12,213 nt of DNA from Lentisphaeria bacterium (GCA_020056205.1 JAGVIF010000545.1:1-12213), one strand, 5' to 3'; positions 1 through 7,687 are shown, numbered from the stretch's first letter. Made by a program: numbers and translations. Notes: generated by a model from the letters alone, not told the origin.

Positions 1-8
1 ACACCCCC

Positions 9-710
9 GTGCTCAAGGCCGATTTGCATTTACATTCTAACGAAGATGCCAGGGATCTGATAACATACTCCGCCCGTGAACTGATCGAGGCGGCTGCCCG
101 GCAAAACTTCGACGTGATCGCCATAACGAACCACGAGATGTTCGTCTATCACAAGGCGCTTGCGAATTTCGCAAAAGAAAAAGGGATGCTCCTCGTTCCC
201 GGAGTCGAAGCGACAATCGGCGGGCGGCATGTCGTCATACTGAACTGCGGCGGCGAGGCTGCGGAGATAAGGACATTCGAGTCCCTTCGCGAATATCGCA
301 AAAGCTGTCCGGACATATACGTCTTCGCCCCGCATCCGTATTATCCGAACCTCAAGGGGCATTCGCTGCAGAAGGATCTTTTAAGGAACATAGATCTTTT
401 CGACGGCATTGAATACTGCCACTATTACACGAGATTTTTCGATTATTTCAACAGAATGGCGCAGAGGGTCGCATCGAAATACGGGAAGCCCATGATCGGG
501 ACTTCGGACAGCCATCATTTTTTCCAACTCGGCCGGACATACAGCATGATCGAATGCGAGAAAAACGTACTGTCCGTAATTGACGCCCTGAAAAACAACA
601 GGATTAAAATAGTCAGCCGACCCGTTTCTCTTTACAATTTTCTCAAGGCGGTCATCTTCATCGTTTTCAAGTCCCTCATAAAGAGAACATTCAGGGTTCA
701 GAATAAATAA
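9..710 (+). CDS. PHP-domain metal-dependent phosphoesterase, possibly 5'-partial
   Basis: This protein belongs to the PHP superfamily of metal-dependent phosphoesterases, the fold also found in histidinol phosphatase and DNA polymerase accessory domains. The metal-ligand pattern is complete: DLHLH (H7, H9), TNHE (H42), PGVEAT (E67), APHP (H109) and a C-terminal GTSDSHH (D167, H169). The length of 233 residues from the GTG at 9 is normal for a single-domain PHP protein. The frame is open back to base 1 and no Shine-Dalgarno site precedes the GTG, so the true start may lie outside the window. Residues 209-229 form a hydrophobic, basic tail (LYNFLKAVIFIVFKSLIKR) that could touch the membrane. 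The substrate cannot be named: PHP proteins of this size include nucleotide and sugar phosphatases. The gene converges on the minus-strand operon with only 37 bases between, and no terminator hairpin is visible there. Confidence 0.85.
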   Translation: MLKADLHLHSNEDARDLITYSARELIEAAARQNFDVIAITNHEMFVYHKALANFAKEKGMLLVPGVEATIGGRHVVILNCGGEAAEIRTFESLREYRKSCPDIYVFAPHPYYPNLKGHSLQKDLLRNIDLFDGIEYCHYYTRFFDYFNRMAQRVASKYGKPMIGTSDSHHFFQLGRTYSMIECEKNVLSVIDALKNNRIKIVSRPVSLYNFLKAVIFIVFKSLIKRTFRVQNK

Positions 711-747
711 AGACGCAAGCAAAAAGAAAGTAGAAAACTTAGGTTAG

Positions 748-1614
748 TTACAGCGCTGCTAGGCCGGGATATTTTCTGGCGAGTTCTTCGATATTTTCAG
801 AATCAATAAGCAGATATCTCATTTGGAATTTTTCGTCAGGGGAATCGGGCGGCTGTCCCGGAAAAAATGTCCATCCCGGACGATATGTTGACACCAAGAC
901 TATGCGCCCGTTTTTCACCGCCTTTCCAAACCATCTTGTGAATCCGTCAAAAATTGCGGCTTTTTTTATCGGGAAATCATTCCACAATTTCAGCTTCTGA
1001 GCATCGGGGGGAAGCCCCACCGTGCTTATCAGAAGAGTATAGTCCGGATATTTGTCGAGCAAGGCATTCAGATCATTGGCGCTGTATTTCATCGAGATGC
1101 GCATGCGTCTTCCCTGATCAAATTTTTCGACAGGAACATATTCCACCGCAATGACTTCCATTTTATAATCAAAACCTTTTAGGATGTTGTCTATGGCTGT
1201 TTTTTGATGAGCCGCGCCCTTGTCATCCAAGCCGGCTATTATAATCGCCTTTTCAAAAGGAAACCTCTCCGCGAGGGTTCTCCCGAAAACAAACGCCCTC
1301 GCCGTTTCAAATATTTCCGTCTCAAGCTCCGGGTTTTTGAGAGTTTGATTAAAGGCGCCTGAAGAGACAAGCAGAACTCCTGAGGAAAACAAAAGAAGCA
1401 ATATTAACGCTCCGCCGCTGAAACTCAGTTTGCCGTTTTCCATATCGCCTGAGGAAAAAACGGCAAAACCAAGGCATGACAAGACTGCGAACACTGAGGA
1501 TATAATTGGGACAGCTCCTTTTATTTCTCCGCGCCAAATCACCAGCCCGAACATGCCTGCAACAACCAGACAAAGCAGCAATGACAACAAATTAATTCTA
1601 AAACGAAATCTCAT
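748..1614 (-). CDS. unrecognised membrane protein, three helices plus C-terminal alpha/beta domain
   Basis: I do not recognise this 288-residue protein. It starts with basic MRFRFR, followed by hydrophobic segments at about 8-27, 34-53 and 66-86. With the basic N-terminus inside, the remaining 200 residues would face the periplasm. That part alternates predicted strands and helices: EKAIIIAG (121-128), helix around 136-148, MEVIAVEYV (152-160), helix 180-189, YTLLISTVG (192-200), KKAAIFDG (217-224), helix 225-235, RIVLVSTY (237-244). This resembles a Rossmann-like or periplasmic-binding-protein-like fold, which is an inference from pattern only. The frame extends upstream to 1743 inside ppk, but the ATG at 1614 is preferred because hydrophobic sequence begins right after it and ppk ends at 1644. 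A GGAGG lies about 25 nt upstream, too far to be a good site, so the start may depend on translation of ppk. It is last in the polyphosphate operon, suggesting a linked role. Confidence 0.7.
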   Translation of the reverse strand: MRFRFRINLLSLLLCLVVAGMFGLVIWRGEIKGAVPIISSVFAVLSCLGFAVFSSGDMENGKLSFSGGALILLLLFSSGVLLVSSGAFNQTLKNPELETEIFETARAFVFGRTLAERFPFEKAIIIAGLDDKGAAHQKTAIDNILKGFDYKMEVIAVEYVPVEKFDQGRRMRISMKYSANDLNALLDKYPDYTLLISTVGLPPDAQKLKLWNDFPIKKAAIFDGFTRWFGKAVKNGRIVLVSTYRPGWTFFPGQPPDSPDEKFQMRYLLIDSENIEELARKYPGLAAL

Positions 1615-1643
1615 AAATTTTTGTGTTGCGGCTCTTTGGCCTC

Positions 1644-3734
1644 CTAACTTATCAATACCTTTTCCTTTGGAATGACGGCCTTGAAAAAGTCGTAGGAAAT
1701 TTTCTGGCTTCTTGTCGAATCGCCTGCGCCTGATTTGTCGCATGCCGAATATTTTCCTGAAGGATGAAGCTCTCTTGTTTTTCTTTTGTCATGAAGCTGA
1801 ATCCTCAATATCTCATCCAAAATTTTTCTTGTCTTCGCGTCTTCAACGGGAAATAAAACTTCAATTCTTTTGTATAAATTTCTCGGCATCCAATCGGCGC
1901 TGGAAAGATAATACTCCGGCTCTCCTCCGTTTTCAAAGTAATAAATTCTGCTGTGCTCGAGGTATCTGTCAACGATGCTTCTCACTGTTATGTTATTCGT
2001 TCCGATGCCCGGCTTTAAACAGCATATTCCGCGCACAATAAGGTCTATTTTTGCGCCGGCGTGAGCGGCTTTGTATATGTGTTCAATTATTGACGGCTCG
2101 ACGAGAGAATTCATCTTGGCTATAATCCGCCCCGGCCTGTGCGGGGTTGACAATCTTGCCTCTCTGTCAATCAGAGATATGAATTTCTCTTTCAAGTCAA
2201 ACGGCGCGGCAGCGATTTTGCGCCAGGACGAGGGCGGGGACGAATATCCGGTCATCACATTAAAAAGGGCCGATATATCGGAGCACATTTCCTGATCGGT
2301 GGTAAAGTATCCTATGTCCGTGTATATCCTCGCCGTTTTGTCATTGTAATTTCCGGTTGATAAATGCAGATATCTGCGTATCCCCGACTCTTCTTTTCTT
2401 ATTATCATCAGGGCTTTGCAATGGATTTTGAGGCCAGGCATTCCGTAGATTACGTGCGCTCCGGACTCCTCGAGCTTTTTCGCCCACACTATGTTGTTTC
2501 CCTCGTCGAATCTCGCTTTGAGTTCTACTATCACGGTAACCTGCTTTCCGTTTTCGGCCGCTTTCTCGAGGGCGGCCACGACGGGGGAGTTTCCGCTGAC
2601 TCTGTAGAGAGTTTGTTTTATGGCAAGCACGTTGGGGTCTTCGGCGGCTTCGTTGAGAAGCCTCACGACCGGTTCAAAACTTTGGAATGGAAGAAAGAGT
2701 GATATGGCCTCCTTCTCTCTGATAATTTTGAAGACGCTTTCTTCGGATTGAAAGTCATTGTTTTCCGCCGGCGTCCATTCTTCTTCCTCCAGTTTTTTCC
2801 CGGATTCTTTAGAAACAAGCTCGAAAAAATTAGCGAGATGAAGAGGTCCGTCCACTACGTATTTTGAATTCTGGTCCACTCCGAGCCTGTCCATGAGCCA
2901 TGTTTCAAGGCTTCCCCTTCTCTCCTTCATAAACTCCAGGCGCAGGGCTTGCCTCGTCCTTGTTTGAAGCAGTTCTTTACGGATATGAGAAAGGAGGTCA
3001 TCCACTCCTTCCTCATCAATAGCGAAATCCATATCTTTTGTGATTCTGAAAGGGATGGACTCAAGGATTTCACAGTCGGCGAAAAGTTCCCCCACGAATT
3101 CTGTTATCACGTCCTCAAGAAGCGCGTAGGTTTTCGTTCCCGGCTTCTTCTTTGACGATACGGCTATGAATCTTGGAAGGACGGATGGAACCTCCACCAG
3201 CGCTCTGGCCGTCTTTTTAGAATTCTGTTGTTTCAATCTTACCGCTATTTCAATCGCGCAATTGTTTATCACGGGAAACGGATGGCTCGGGTCAACAGCC
3301 ATCGGAGTGAGCGTCGGGTATATCATTTTTTTGAATATTTTCGCCAACTCGTCTCTTTCCTCCGCGCCGTAATCCTCTTTGCGAAGAATGGTTAGTCCAT
3401 TATTGTTCAGAGAAGGGAGAATTTCGGTGTTCAAAAGACGATACTGCTCGGTTACAAGCCCGTGAATTTTTTTTCTTATTTCATCAAGTTGTTCGGAGAC
3501 GGAAAGGCCGGAGGCGTCGGTCCCCTTGTCTTTGGCGTCAAACTGCTGTCTAAGACCGGCGACGCGCACCATAAAAAATTCATCAAGGTTATTGCTGAAA
3601 ATCGCGATGAATTTAAGGCGATCCAACGGGGGAATATTTTTATCAGAGGCTTCTTCGAGGACGCGCCCGTTGAAATCAAGCCAGCTCAGGTCCCTGTTAA
3701 TCAGATGTTCTCGCGTGAAACTAAATTCACTCAT
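1644..3734 (-). CDS. ppk1: polyphosphate kinase 1
   Basis: PPK1 reversibly transfers the terminal phosphate of ATP onto inorganic polyphosphate, through a phosphohistidine intermediate. The 696 residues match the family's usual length of about 690-720. All domains are present: the N-terminal domain with RDLSWLDFN (14-22) and SNNLDEFF (47-54, ATP contact), HPFPVINN (151-158), the PLD-like domain with IKQTLYRVS (372-380, R378) and ELKARFDEGNN (404-414, R408), the phosphorylated histidine in GLKIHCKAL (H438), and the second active-site histidine in YLEHSRIYYF (H594). A GGAG lies six nucleotides before the ATG, and the start overlaps the stop of the upstream ppx-like gene as ATGA, so the two are probably translationally coupled. 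Pairing of ppk1 with a ppx-type gene is a common arrangement that couples polyphosphate synthesis and breakdown. The protein should be cytoplasmic or peripheral to the inner membrane. Confidence 0.97.
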   Translation of the reverse strand: MSEFSFTREHLINRDLSWLDFNGRVLEEASDKNIPPLDRLKFIAIFSNNLDEFFMVRVAGLRQQFDAKDKGTDASGLSVSEQLDEIRKKIHGLVTEQYRLLNTEILPSLNNNGLTILRKEDYGAEERDELAKIFKKMIYPTLTPMAVDPSHPFPVINNCAIEIAVRLKQQNSKKTARALVEVPSVLPRFIAVSSKKKPGTKTYALLEDVITEFVGELFADCEILESIPFRITKDMDFAIDEEGVDDLLSHIRKELLQTRTRQALRLEFMKERRGSLETWLMDRLGVDQNSKYVVDGPLHLANFFELVSKESGKKLEEEEWTPAENNDFQSEESVFKIIREKEAISLFLPFQSFEPVVRLLNEAAEDPNVLAIKQTLYRVSGNSPVVAALEKAAENGKQVTVIVELKARFDEGNNIVWAKKLEESGAHVIYGMPGLKIHCKALMIIRKEESGIRRYLHLSTGNYNDKTARIYTDIGYFTTDQEMCSDISALFNVMTGYSSPPSSWRKIAAAPFDLKEKFISLIDREARLSTPHRPGRIIAKMNSLVEPSIIEHIYKAAHAGAKIDLIVRGICCLKPGIGTNNITVRSIVDRYLEHSRIYYFENGGEPEYYLSSADWMPRNLYKRIEVLFPVEDAKTRKILDEILRIQLHDKRKTRELHPSGKYSACDKSGAGDSTRSQKISYDFFKAVIPKEKVLIS

Positions 3735-5281
3735 GCTAACTCCGGTTTTATTCCATAAACTTCAAAAAAAAGGTCCGATTTTGATTTCAGGGCAAACACT
3801 TCACTGTTTGTGTCCAGGCTCCTCGAATCAGCTTTAATCAGCATTTTTCTGCGATCGAATGAAATCTTCAGGTTTGCGAATTTCGCATTATGGGAGCGGT
3901 CCAAGGCGTCGGCTACTCTCAGGATTGCCGCCAGCTTTGAGACGAGCACCCTTGACGGGGCATCGAGCTGTGTATATTCCGGATTGGAGGATTTCGGCAG
4001 TCCTCTCCGATGATATCTGGCGACCGCCGCCACAACATCAAGCTCGTCGGAATTTATTCCGGGCAACTGACTGTTTTTTATCAGATAGTATGAGTGCTTG
4101 TGGTGCTGGCGGTTATTCAGGAACTGCCCCACATCGTGAAGGATGCCGGCCACGTTGAGCAAAAGCCTGCCGCGCGATCCGATGCCATGAAACTTTTGCA
4201 TCGCGTCGAAAATCTCAAGCGCATATCTTGACACCGCGCCCGCGTGCTCCGCGTCGTACGTGAATTTTTTCCCGAGATAATCGGCGCAGGAGATTATCTC
4301 CTCCGCGAAAGGGTCGCCGGCAACACTTTCCGCCCTCAGTATCTCTTCAAACAGGGCGTCGCGCGTGTCCAGATTCGGAATAATCAAAGACTCCGCCTGC
4401 GTTGTGCGGAAAAGATTTTCGATTATTTCACAGCACGGCAACAATCCGAAAGCGGTTATGTCCGAGAAATTATATTTTTCGACCAGCTTCTCCGGAGTCG
4501 CGTCCGTTATTTGTTTGTTTAAGGAGTTGAAAGCTTCGCGCGATACCACTCTTAATTCCGATCCGGCTTCGCCCGCCGCGCCGGCGTTCATGCTCGCGAG
4601 AGCCCGCGGTGTCGCCCCCACCGCGATCAAATACTCGGGCTTGTCCGGAAAAGACTTTGAGAGAAAATCAACCAACGAATCAACTATATCGTCAATTATT
4701 CCGCTACTCTTGCTCAAAGGCTGTCCAAGCTCCTCATATATTCTCAAAGTTCCCATTCGAAAACTTTCAGCCTTCCTGAGCAGGCCGCCCTGAACGAGGC
4801 ATATATGAGAAGCCCCCGTGCCTATGATGCAGATGAGAGCGTCATTTACGGTTTTAAGCCTTCCGCCGAGTGCGTTTTTGAGAGAAAGATACATGATCCT
4901 GATTTCTTCTGATGAATCAAGGACTTCAATCTCTATCCCGCACTCCTGCCTTATCCTGTCGAGGAATATATGTTTGTTTGCCGCCTCTCTGACGGCGCTG
5001 GTCGCCACCGCTCTGAAACAGGATATCCCGTATTCTCTGATTTTTGTTGAGAAGTCTTTCAGAATTTTTACGGCAAGGACAAAGTTCTCCGAGCCGATTT
5101 TGCCCTTGGTAAATACGTCCCTTCCGATTGGAATTGGAAGGGAAAGCGCCTCAAGCGTCGAAAAGCCGCCTGCCTCGTCCACCTGCGCTATCTCCATCCT
5201 TATCGAATGCGCCCCTATGTCTATAACAGCGAGAGGAGAACCGGCGACGCAACGCTTTTCCTTTGTCTGTTCATTGCGCAT
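3731..5281 (-). CDS. Ppx/GppA-like phosphatase with C-terminal HD domain
   Basis: This 516-residue protein has the two-domain plan of long exopolyphosphatase/pppGpp phosphatase proteins: an ASKHA-fold Ppx/GppA region (about 15-305) followed by an HD hydrolase domain (about 335-480). Ppx landmarks include VIDIGAHSIRM (19-29), RAVATSAVREAANK (90-103) and SSEEIRIMYL (123-132), which carries the usual catalytic glutamate. The family's DIGGGSTE loop reads IIGTGASH (152-159), so the aspartate and the final glutamate are replaced by isoleucine and histidine. The HD domain looks complete: H346, ILHDVG (H382, D383), YHRRGLP (423-429) and RVADALDRS (D458). It sits between the flotillin-like gene (4-nt gap) and ppk1 (4-nt overlap), arguing for a polyphosphate or (p)ppGpp role. 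It has no strong Shine-Dalgarno site, only AAGAAA, so coupling to the upstream gene is likely. Whether the N-terminal domain hydrolyses polyphosphate is uncertain. Confidence 0.88.
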   Translation of the reverse strand: MRNEQTKEKRCVAGSPLAVIDIGAHSIRMEIAQVDEAGGFSTLEALSLPIPIGRDVFTKGKIGSENFVLAVKILKDFSTKIREYGISCFRAVATSAVREAANKHIFLDRIRQECGIEIEVLDSSEEIRIMYLSLKNALGGRLKTVNDALICIIGTGASHICLVQGGLLRKAESFRMGTLRIYEELGQPLSKSSGIIDDIVDSLVDFLSKSFPDKPEYLIAVGATPRALASMNAGAAGEAGSELRVVSREAFNSLNKQITDATPEKLVEKYNFSDITAFGLLPCCEIIENLFRTTQAESLIIPNLDTRDALFEEILRAESVAGDPFAEEIISCADYLGKKFTYDAEHAGAVSRYALEIFDAMQKFHGIGSRGRLLLNVAGILHDVGQFLNNRQHHKHSYYLIKNSQLPGINSDELDVVAAVARYHRRGLPKSSNPEYTQLDAPSRVLVSKLAAILRVADALDRSHNAKFANLKISFDRRKMLIKADSRSLDTNSEVFALKSKSDLFFEVYGIKPELA

Positions 5282-5285
5282 TTTC

Positions 5286-6743
5286 TTATTTTTTAGAAGG
5301 GGTCGCTGGCGCGCTGGTATTTTGATTTTCTTTAAGCCTGCCGAGATATCCCGGCAATTCTATCCCGGCCATGCCCGCAACATCATGTAACGGGGGAAGG
5401 CTCTGCATCATTCCGCTTAGGAAATTGGCCGTTGATGTCTTGCCGTCGGAGCCTTTCTGTCCTCCGTCCCATACGGTAATTTTGTCAATCTTTATGTTTT
5501 TGACGGCCTCGGTCTGGAGTTTGACAATCTCCTCAAGTTTCTCGATAAGGAGCATTTTTGCGGCGGCGTCGGCATCTCCTTTGCAGGAATTTATTATCTC
5601 GAGGAATCCGGTTCCTTTTGCCTTGAGAATCTGGAAATTCCCTCTTGCCTCGGCGTCTAATTTTGCGAAAATCGCATCCGCTTCCCCCCTCGCCTCGCGC
5701 CTATATTTTTCAGCTTCCGCCTCGGCCGCTATTTCAATTTGTTTCTTCTGTATTTCGGCCGAAACTATGATATCGGCGTTTTGTTTTTCGCGTTCCATGG
5801 CGGCGCGTGATTTTTGGGCTTCAAGTTCGGCCTCATATTCGGCTTTTTCGATCTGGGCCTTTGCAACACGATTGGCGGCTTCCGCTCTTCTGTAGGCCTC
5901 AGCCTCCTGTTCCGACCTCGTAGCGTTGGATTTGGCGATTTCTATCGCCGAGAGGTTTTCCCCGTTCACCGCCTCAGCGTCCGCCTGCTTGATAGCGATA
6001 CGCTTGTCTTTCTCGGCTCCCGCTTCGCCGGCTACCGCCTCGGCATTCGCTTTTGCCACGACAACTCTCTGGTCTCTTTTCTCAGTCGCGTCCCCTATCT
6101 TCCCTTTTTTATCCGCTCTGGCGACATCTACCAGGGCTTCGTTGATCGCTTCAGCGGCTGCCCTTTTCCCTATGGCATTGATATAGCCGCTTTCGTCCAT
6201 GATGTCCGTGATATTGACGTTGATGAGTTGGAGTCCGAGCTTGTTGAGTTCGTCGGCGACGTTTTGCTCGATATTTTTTAGAAAGGTTTCGCGGTTGGCA
6301 TTGATGTCCTCGATAGTCATTGACGCGATGACGAGCCGCAACTGCCCGAAGATGAGGTCCTTGGCAAGATCAGTGATTACATCGGGATGAAGACCAAAAA
6401 GTCTTTCGGCGGCGTTCCCCATGATTGACGGATCTGTGCTTATGCCAACAGTGAACACCGACGGAACGCTGATTCGAATGTTTTGTTTGCAGAGCGCGTT
6501 CGTGAGATTCACTTCGATAGTCATCGGACGCAGGGACAAATATCCGTAGTCCTGGATTACAGGAAAGATGAAAGCGGCTCCGCCGTGAATACATCTCGCC
6601 GCCTGTTTTCCGGTAGTTCTCCCGTAGATGACCATAATCTTGTCAGAGGGGCATTTCTTGTACCTCGTGACCAGAATCATCACGAACGTAAATGAGAGAA
6701 ATACGATTGCGATGATAGCAAATGCTATAAGTGGACCACCCAT
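5286..6743 (-). CDS. flotillin-like SPFH-domain membrane scaffold protein
   Basis: Flotillins form oligomers on the inner face of the membrane and organise ordered lipid microdomains that recruit other proteins. This 485-residue protein has one N-terminal hydrophobic segment (about 5-26), then an SPFH domain (about 30-200, including IHGGAAFIFPVIQ and the ELNKLGLQLINVNITDI stretch), then a long Ala/Glu-rich coiled coil (about 200-375) with repeated EAEA motifs, as in FloT/YqiK-type proteins. The C-terminal tail ends in a Pro/Ser/Lys-rich stretch. A strong AGGAGG lies six nucleotides before the ATG. It follows an NfeD-like gene by 19 nt, the classical NfeD-flotillin pairing (for example yuaF-floT of Bacillus subtilis), and precedes the ppx-like gene by 4 nt. 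Large antisense frames over this gene arise from its biased, repetitive alanine and glutamate codons. Confidence 0.93.
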   Translation of the reverse strand: MGGPLIAFAIIAIVFLSFTFVMILVTRYKKCPSDKIMVIYGRTTGKQAARCIHGGAAFIFPVIQDYGYLSLRPMTIEVNLTNALCKQNIRISVPSVFTVGISTDPSIMGNAAERLFGLHPDVITDLAKDLIFGQLRLVIASMTIEDINANRETFLKNIEQNVADELNKLGLQLINVNITDIMDESGYINAIGKRAAAEAINEALVDVARADKKGKIGDATEKRDQRVVVAKANAEAVAGEAGAEKDKRIAIKQADAEAVNGENLSAIEIAKSNATRSEQEAEAYRRAEAANRVAKAQIEKAEYEAELEAQKSRAAMEREKQNADIIVSAEIQKKQIEIAAEAEAEKYRREARGEADAIFAKLDAEARGNFQILKAKGTGFLEIINSCKGDADAAAKMLLIEKLEEIVKLQTEAVKNIKIDKITVWDGGQKGSDGKTSTANFLSGMMQSLPPLHDVAGMAGIELPGYLGRLKENQNTSAPATPSKK

Positions 6744-6762
6744 TTTGAGCCTCCTGTTTTTA

Positions 6763-7341
6763 TTAAATTTTGTTTACAAGAAATCTTTTATTGTCTATTT
6801 TTTTAACGACATTGACCGACGCGCCCGTTAGGATTTCCTCGTCCGCCGCAGCGACAATTTCTCTTGTGAAACTCCCAACGATCACAGTAACCTTTCCTGT
6901 CTCCGTCCGTCCGGCGGGAATTTTCAAATAGACGGTTCCAACTTTCCCTACGATGTCCTCGGGATTGATGTTCCCGCTCTGCTGTAGTTTAAAAATGTAA
7001 AATATCACGGCCGCCGTGAGAACCATCATAAGCAGTCCGCAGACGAACGCGGCGAAAAAGCCGCCGACCCCGCTGCGTCCGAAAAGAACTCCACCCCACC
7101 CGAAAAACATTACGAAAGCCATCACCGACCGGAAAGATATGAGCTTAAAATCGCCGAACCCGGCATCGGCGTGCCCGACAGCATCAACGTCCCCTCCGCC
7201 GGAAGCGTCCATATCGGAGTGCCCGTCAAGTCCAAAAAGAAGAGTGAGCGTCGTCTGGATCAAAAAGACAACCGTCCCAAAAATGGCCAGCATCCAATAG
7301 TATTTGAGATCCCCCGTGAAGACATCAATTATATTCTGCAC
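6763..7341 (-). CDS. NfeD-like membrane protein with OB-fold domain
   Basis: NfeD-family proteins are membrane partners of flotillins and stomatins. From the GTG at 7341 the protein has 192 residues: a membrane segment at about 15-37, a Gly/Asp/His-rich loop (39-62, GLDGHSDMDAS and onward), two close membrane segments at about 72-88 and 93-117, and a C-terminal soluble domain (about 127-192) starting DIVGKVGTVYLKIPAGRTETGKV, typical of the NfeD OB-fold. The acidic histidine-containing loop is common in flotillin-linked members. The frame is open further up to an ATG at 7428, but the GTG at 7341 is preferred. It has GGAGG at 7349-7353 with a 7-nt spacer, the extra 29 residues look unlike the family, and a promoter-like element lies inside that extension. 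It is the first gene of the five-gene operon and is followed after 19 nt by the flotillin-like gene. Confidence 0.85.
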   Translation of the reverse strand: MQNIIDVFTGDLKYYWMLAIFGTVVFLIQTTLTLLFGLDGHSDMDASGGGDVDAVGHADAGFGDFKLISFRSVMAFVMFFGWGGVLFGRSGVGGFFAAFVCGLLMMVLTAAVIFYIFKLQQSGNINPEDIVGKVGTVYLKIPAGRTETGKVTVIVGSFTREIVAAADEEILTGASVNVVKKIDNKRFLVNKI

Positions 7342-7348
7342 AGACACA

Positions 7349-7353
7349 CCTCC
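7349..7353 (-). promoter_or_regulatory. ribosome binding site deciding the nfeD-like start
   Basis: The minus strand reads GGAGG here, seven nucleotides before the GTG at 7341. The ATG at 7428 has no comparable site, so this motif sets the start. Confidence 0.7.
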
Positions 7354-7387
7354 ATAAAACAACAAGACATTTTTCACTGTGCCGCAA

Positions 7388-7416
7388 ACAATAATGCTGG
7401 TATTGAAAATAATCAA
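7388..7416 (-). promoter_or_regulatory. candidate sigma70-type promoter of the nfeD-flotillin-ppx-ppk operon
   Basis: On the minus strand, TTGATT (7416-7411) and TATTGT (7393-7388) are separated by exactly 17 nt, each matching four of six bases of the bacterial -35 and -10 consensus. Transcription would begin near 7381, giving a leader of about 40 nt before the GTG start at 7341. This is a pattern match only. A real alternative is that the operon is driven from elsewhere in the repeat-rich tract. Confidence 0.4.
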
Positions 7417-7469
7417 GCGGTTTAACACAAATTAAATATAAGTTGGATATTGGATATTCCCTGATTTCG

Positions 7470-7485
7470 CGAAAATCAATTTTCG
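7470..7485. repeat. inverted repeat, 7-bp arms, 2-nt spacer
   Basis: CGAAAAT and ATTTTCG flank CA. The spacer is too short for a simple RNA hairpin without opening the inner pairs, so it may instead be a dyad binding site. Confidence 0.6.
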
Positions 7486-7502
7486 TCATTATCATTTCAT
7501 CC

Positions 7503-7543
7503 GTAAATATTCACCAAAAGGACGGGGTTCGGTGAATATTTAC
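7503..7543. repeat. perfect 13-bp inverted repeat with 15-nt loop
   Basis: GTAAATATTCACC at 7503-7515 is the exact reverse complement of GGTGAATATTTAC at 7531-7543. It is the largest dyad in the tract. No T-run follows on either strand, so a Rho-independent terminator is unlikely. An operator, a repeat-element end or an RNA stem are the alternatives. Confidence 0.85.
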
Positions 7544-7562
7544 AATTGTGCCGCCGCGGATG

Positions 7563-7579
7563 CCTCCCTGAAAGGGTGG
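7563..7579. repeat. inverted repeat, 7-bp arms with one mismatch
   Basis: CCTCCCT and AGGGTGG flank the loop GAA, pairing at six of seven positions with a central T:T mismatch. Confidence 0.6.
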
Positions 7580-7595
7580 ATTCTCCATAATCTCC

Positions 7596-7616
7596 GTCTC
7601 GCCTGACAGGTGAGAC
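7596..7616. repeat. inverted repeat, 10-bp arms with one mismatch, followed by an A-tract
   Basis: GTCTCGCCTG and CAGGTGAGAC flank a single A, with one G:T wobble pair. The plus strand continues with T and eight A bases (7617-7625). A minus-strand transcript would therefore meet the U-run before the stem, the wrong order for a terminator. Confidence 0.65.
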
Positions 7617-7670
7617 TAAAAAAAATGAGTTTATTCTTTGATTATCAACATGTGATGAATTATTTATGTC

Positions 7671-7687
7671 GAATCCGTCACGGATTC
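7671..7687. repeat. perfect 7-bp inverted repeat with 3-nt loop
   Basis: GAATCCG and CGGATTC flank TCA. It lies about 80 bases past the acs stop on the minus strand. No U-run follows, so if it acts in acs 3'-end formation it would be by Rho-dependent ending or by protecting the transcript. Confidence 0.65.

Noticed and set aside
1615..1743. 43-residue N-terminal extension of the membrane protein into ppk
   Set aside because: It is strongly basic, overlaps the conserved end of ppk1 and precedes a natural ATG followed by a hydrophobic segment.
4818..5390. 190-codon plus-strand frame, apparently a membrane-like protein
   Set aside because: It lies antisense to the well-supported ppx-like gene and crosses the ppx/flotillin junction; no ribosome site or recognisable motif.
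5371..5895. 174-codon plus-strand frame rich in Ala and Ser
   Set aside because: Mirror of the Ala/Glu-rich flotillin coiled coil; its length is explained by that codon bias.
7511..7588. 25-codon minus-strand frame in the intergenic tract
   Set aside because: No ribosome binding site, no recognisable sequence, and it reads through the 13-bp inverted repeat.
7596..7625. Inverted repeat plus A/T run as a Rho-independent terminator of acs
   Set aside because: On the minus strand the U-run comes before the stem rather than after it, and the spacer is a single base.
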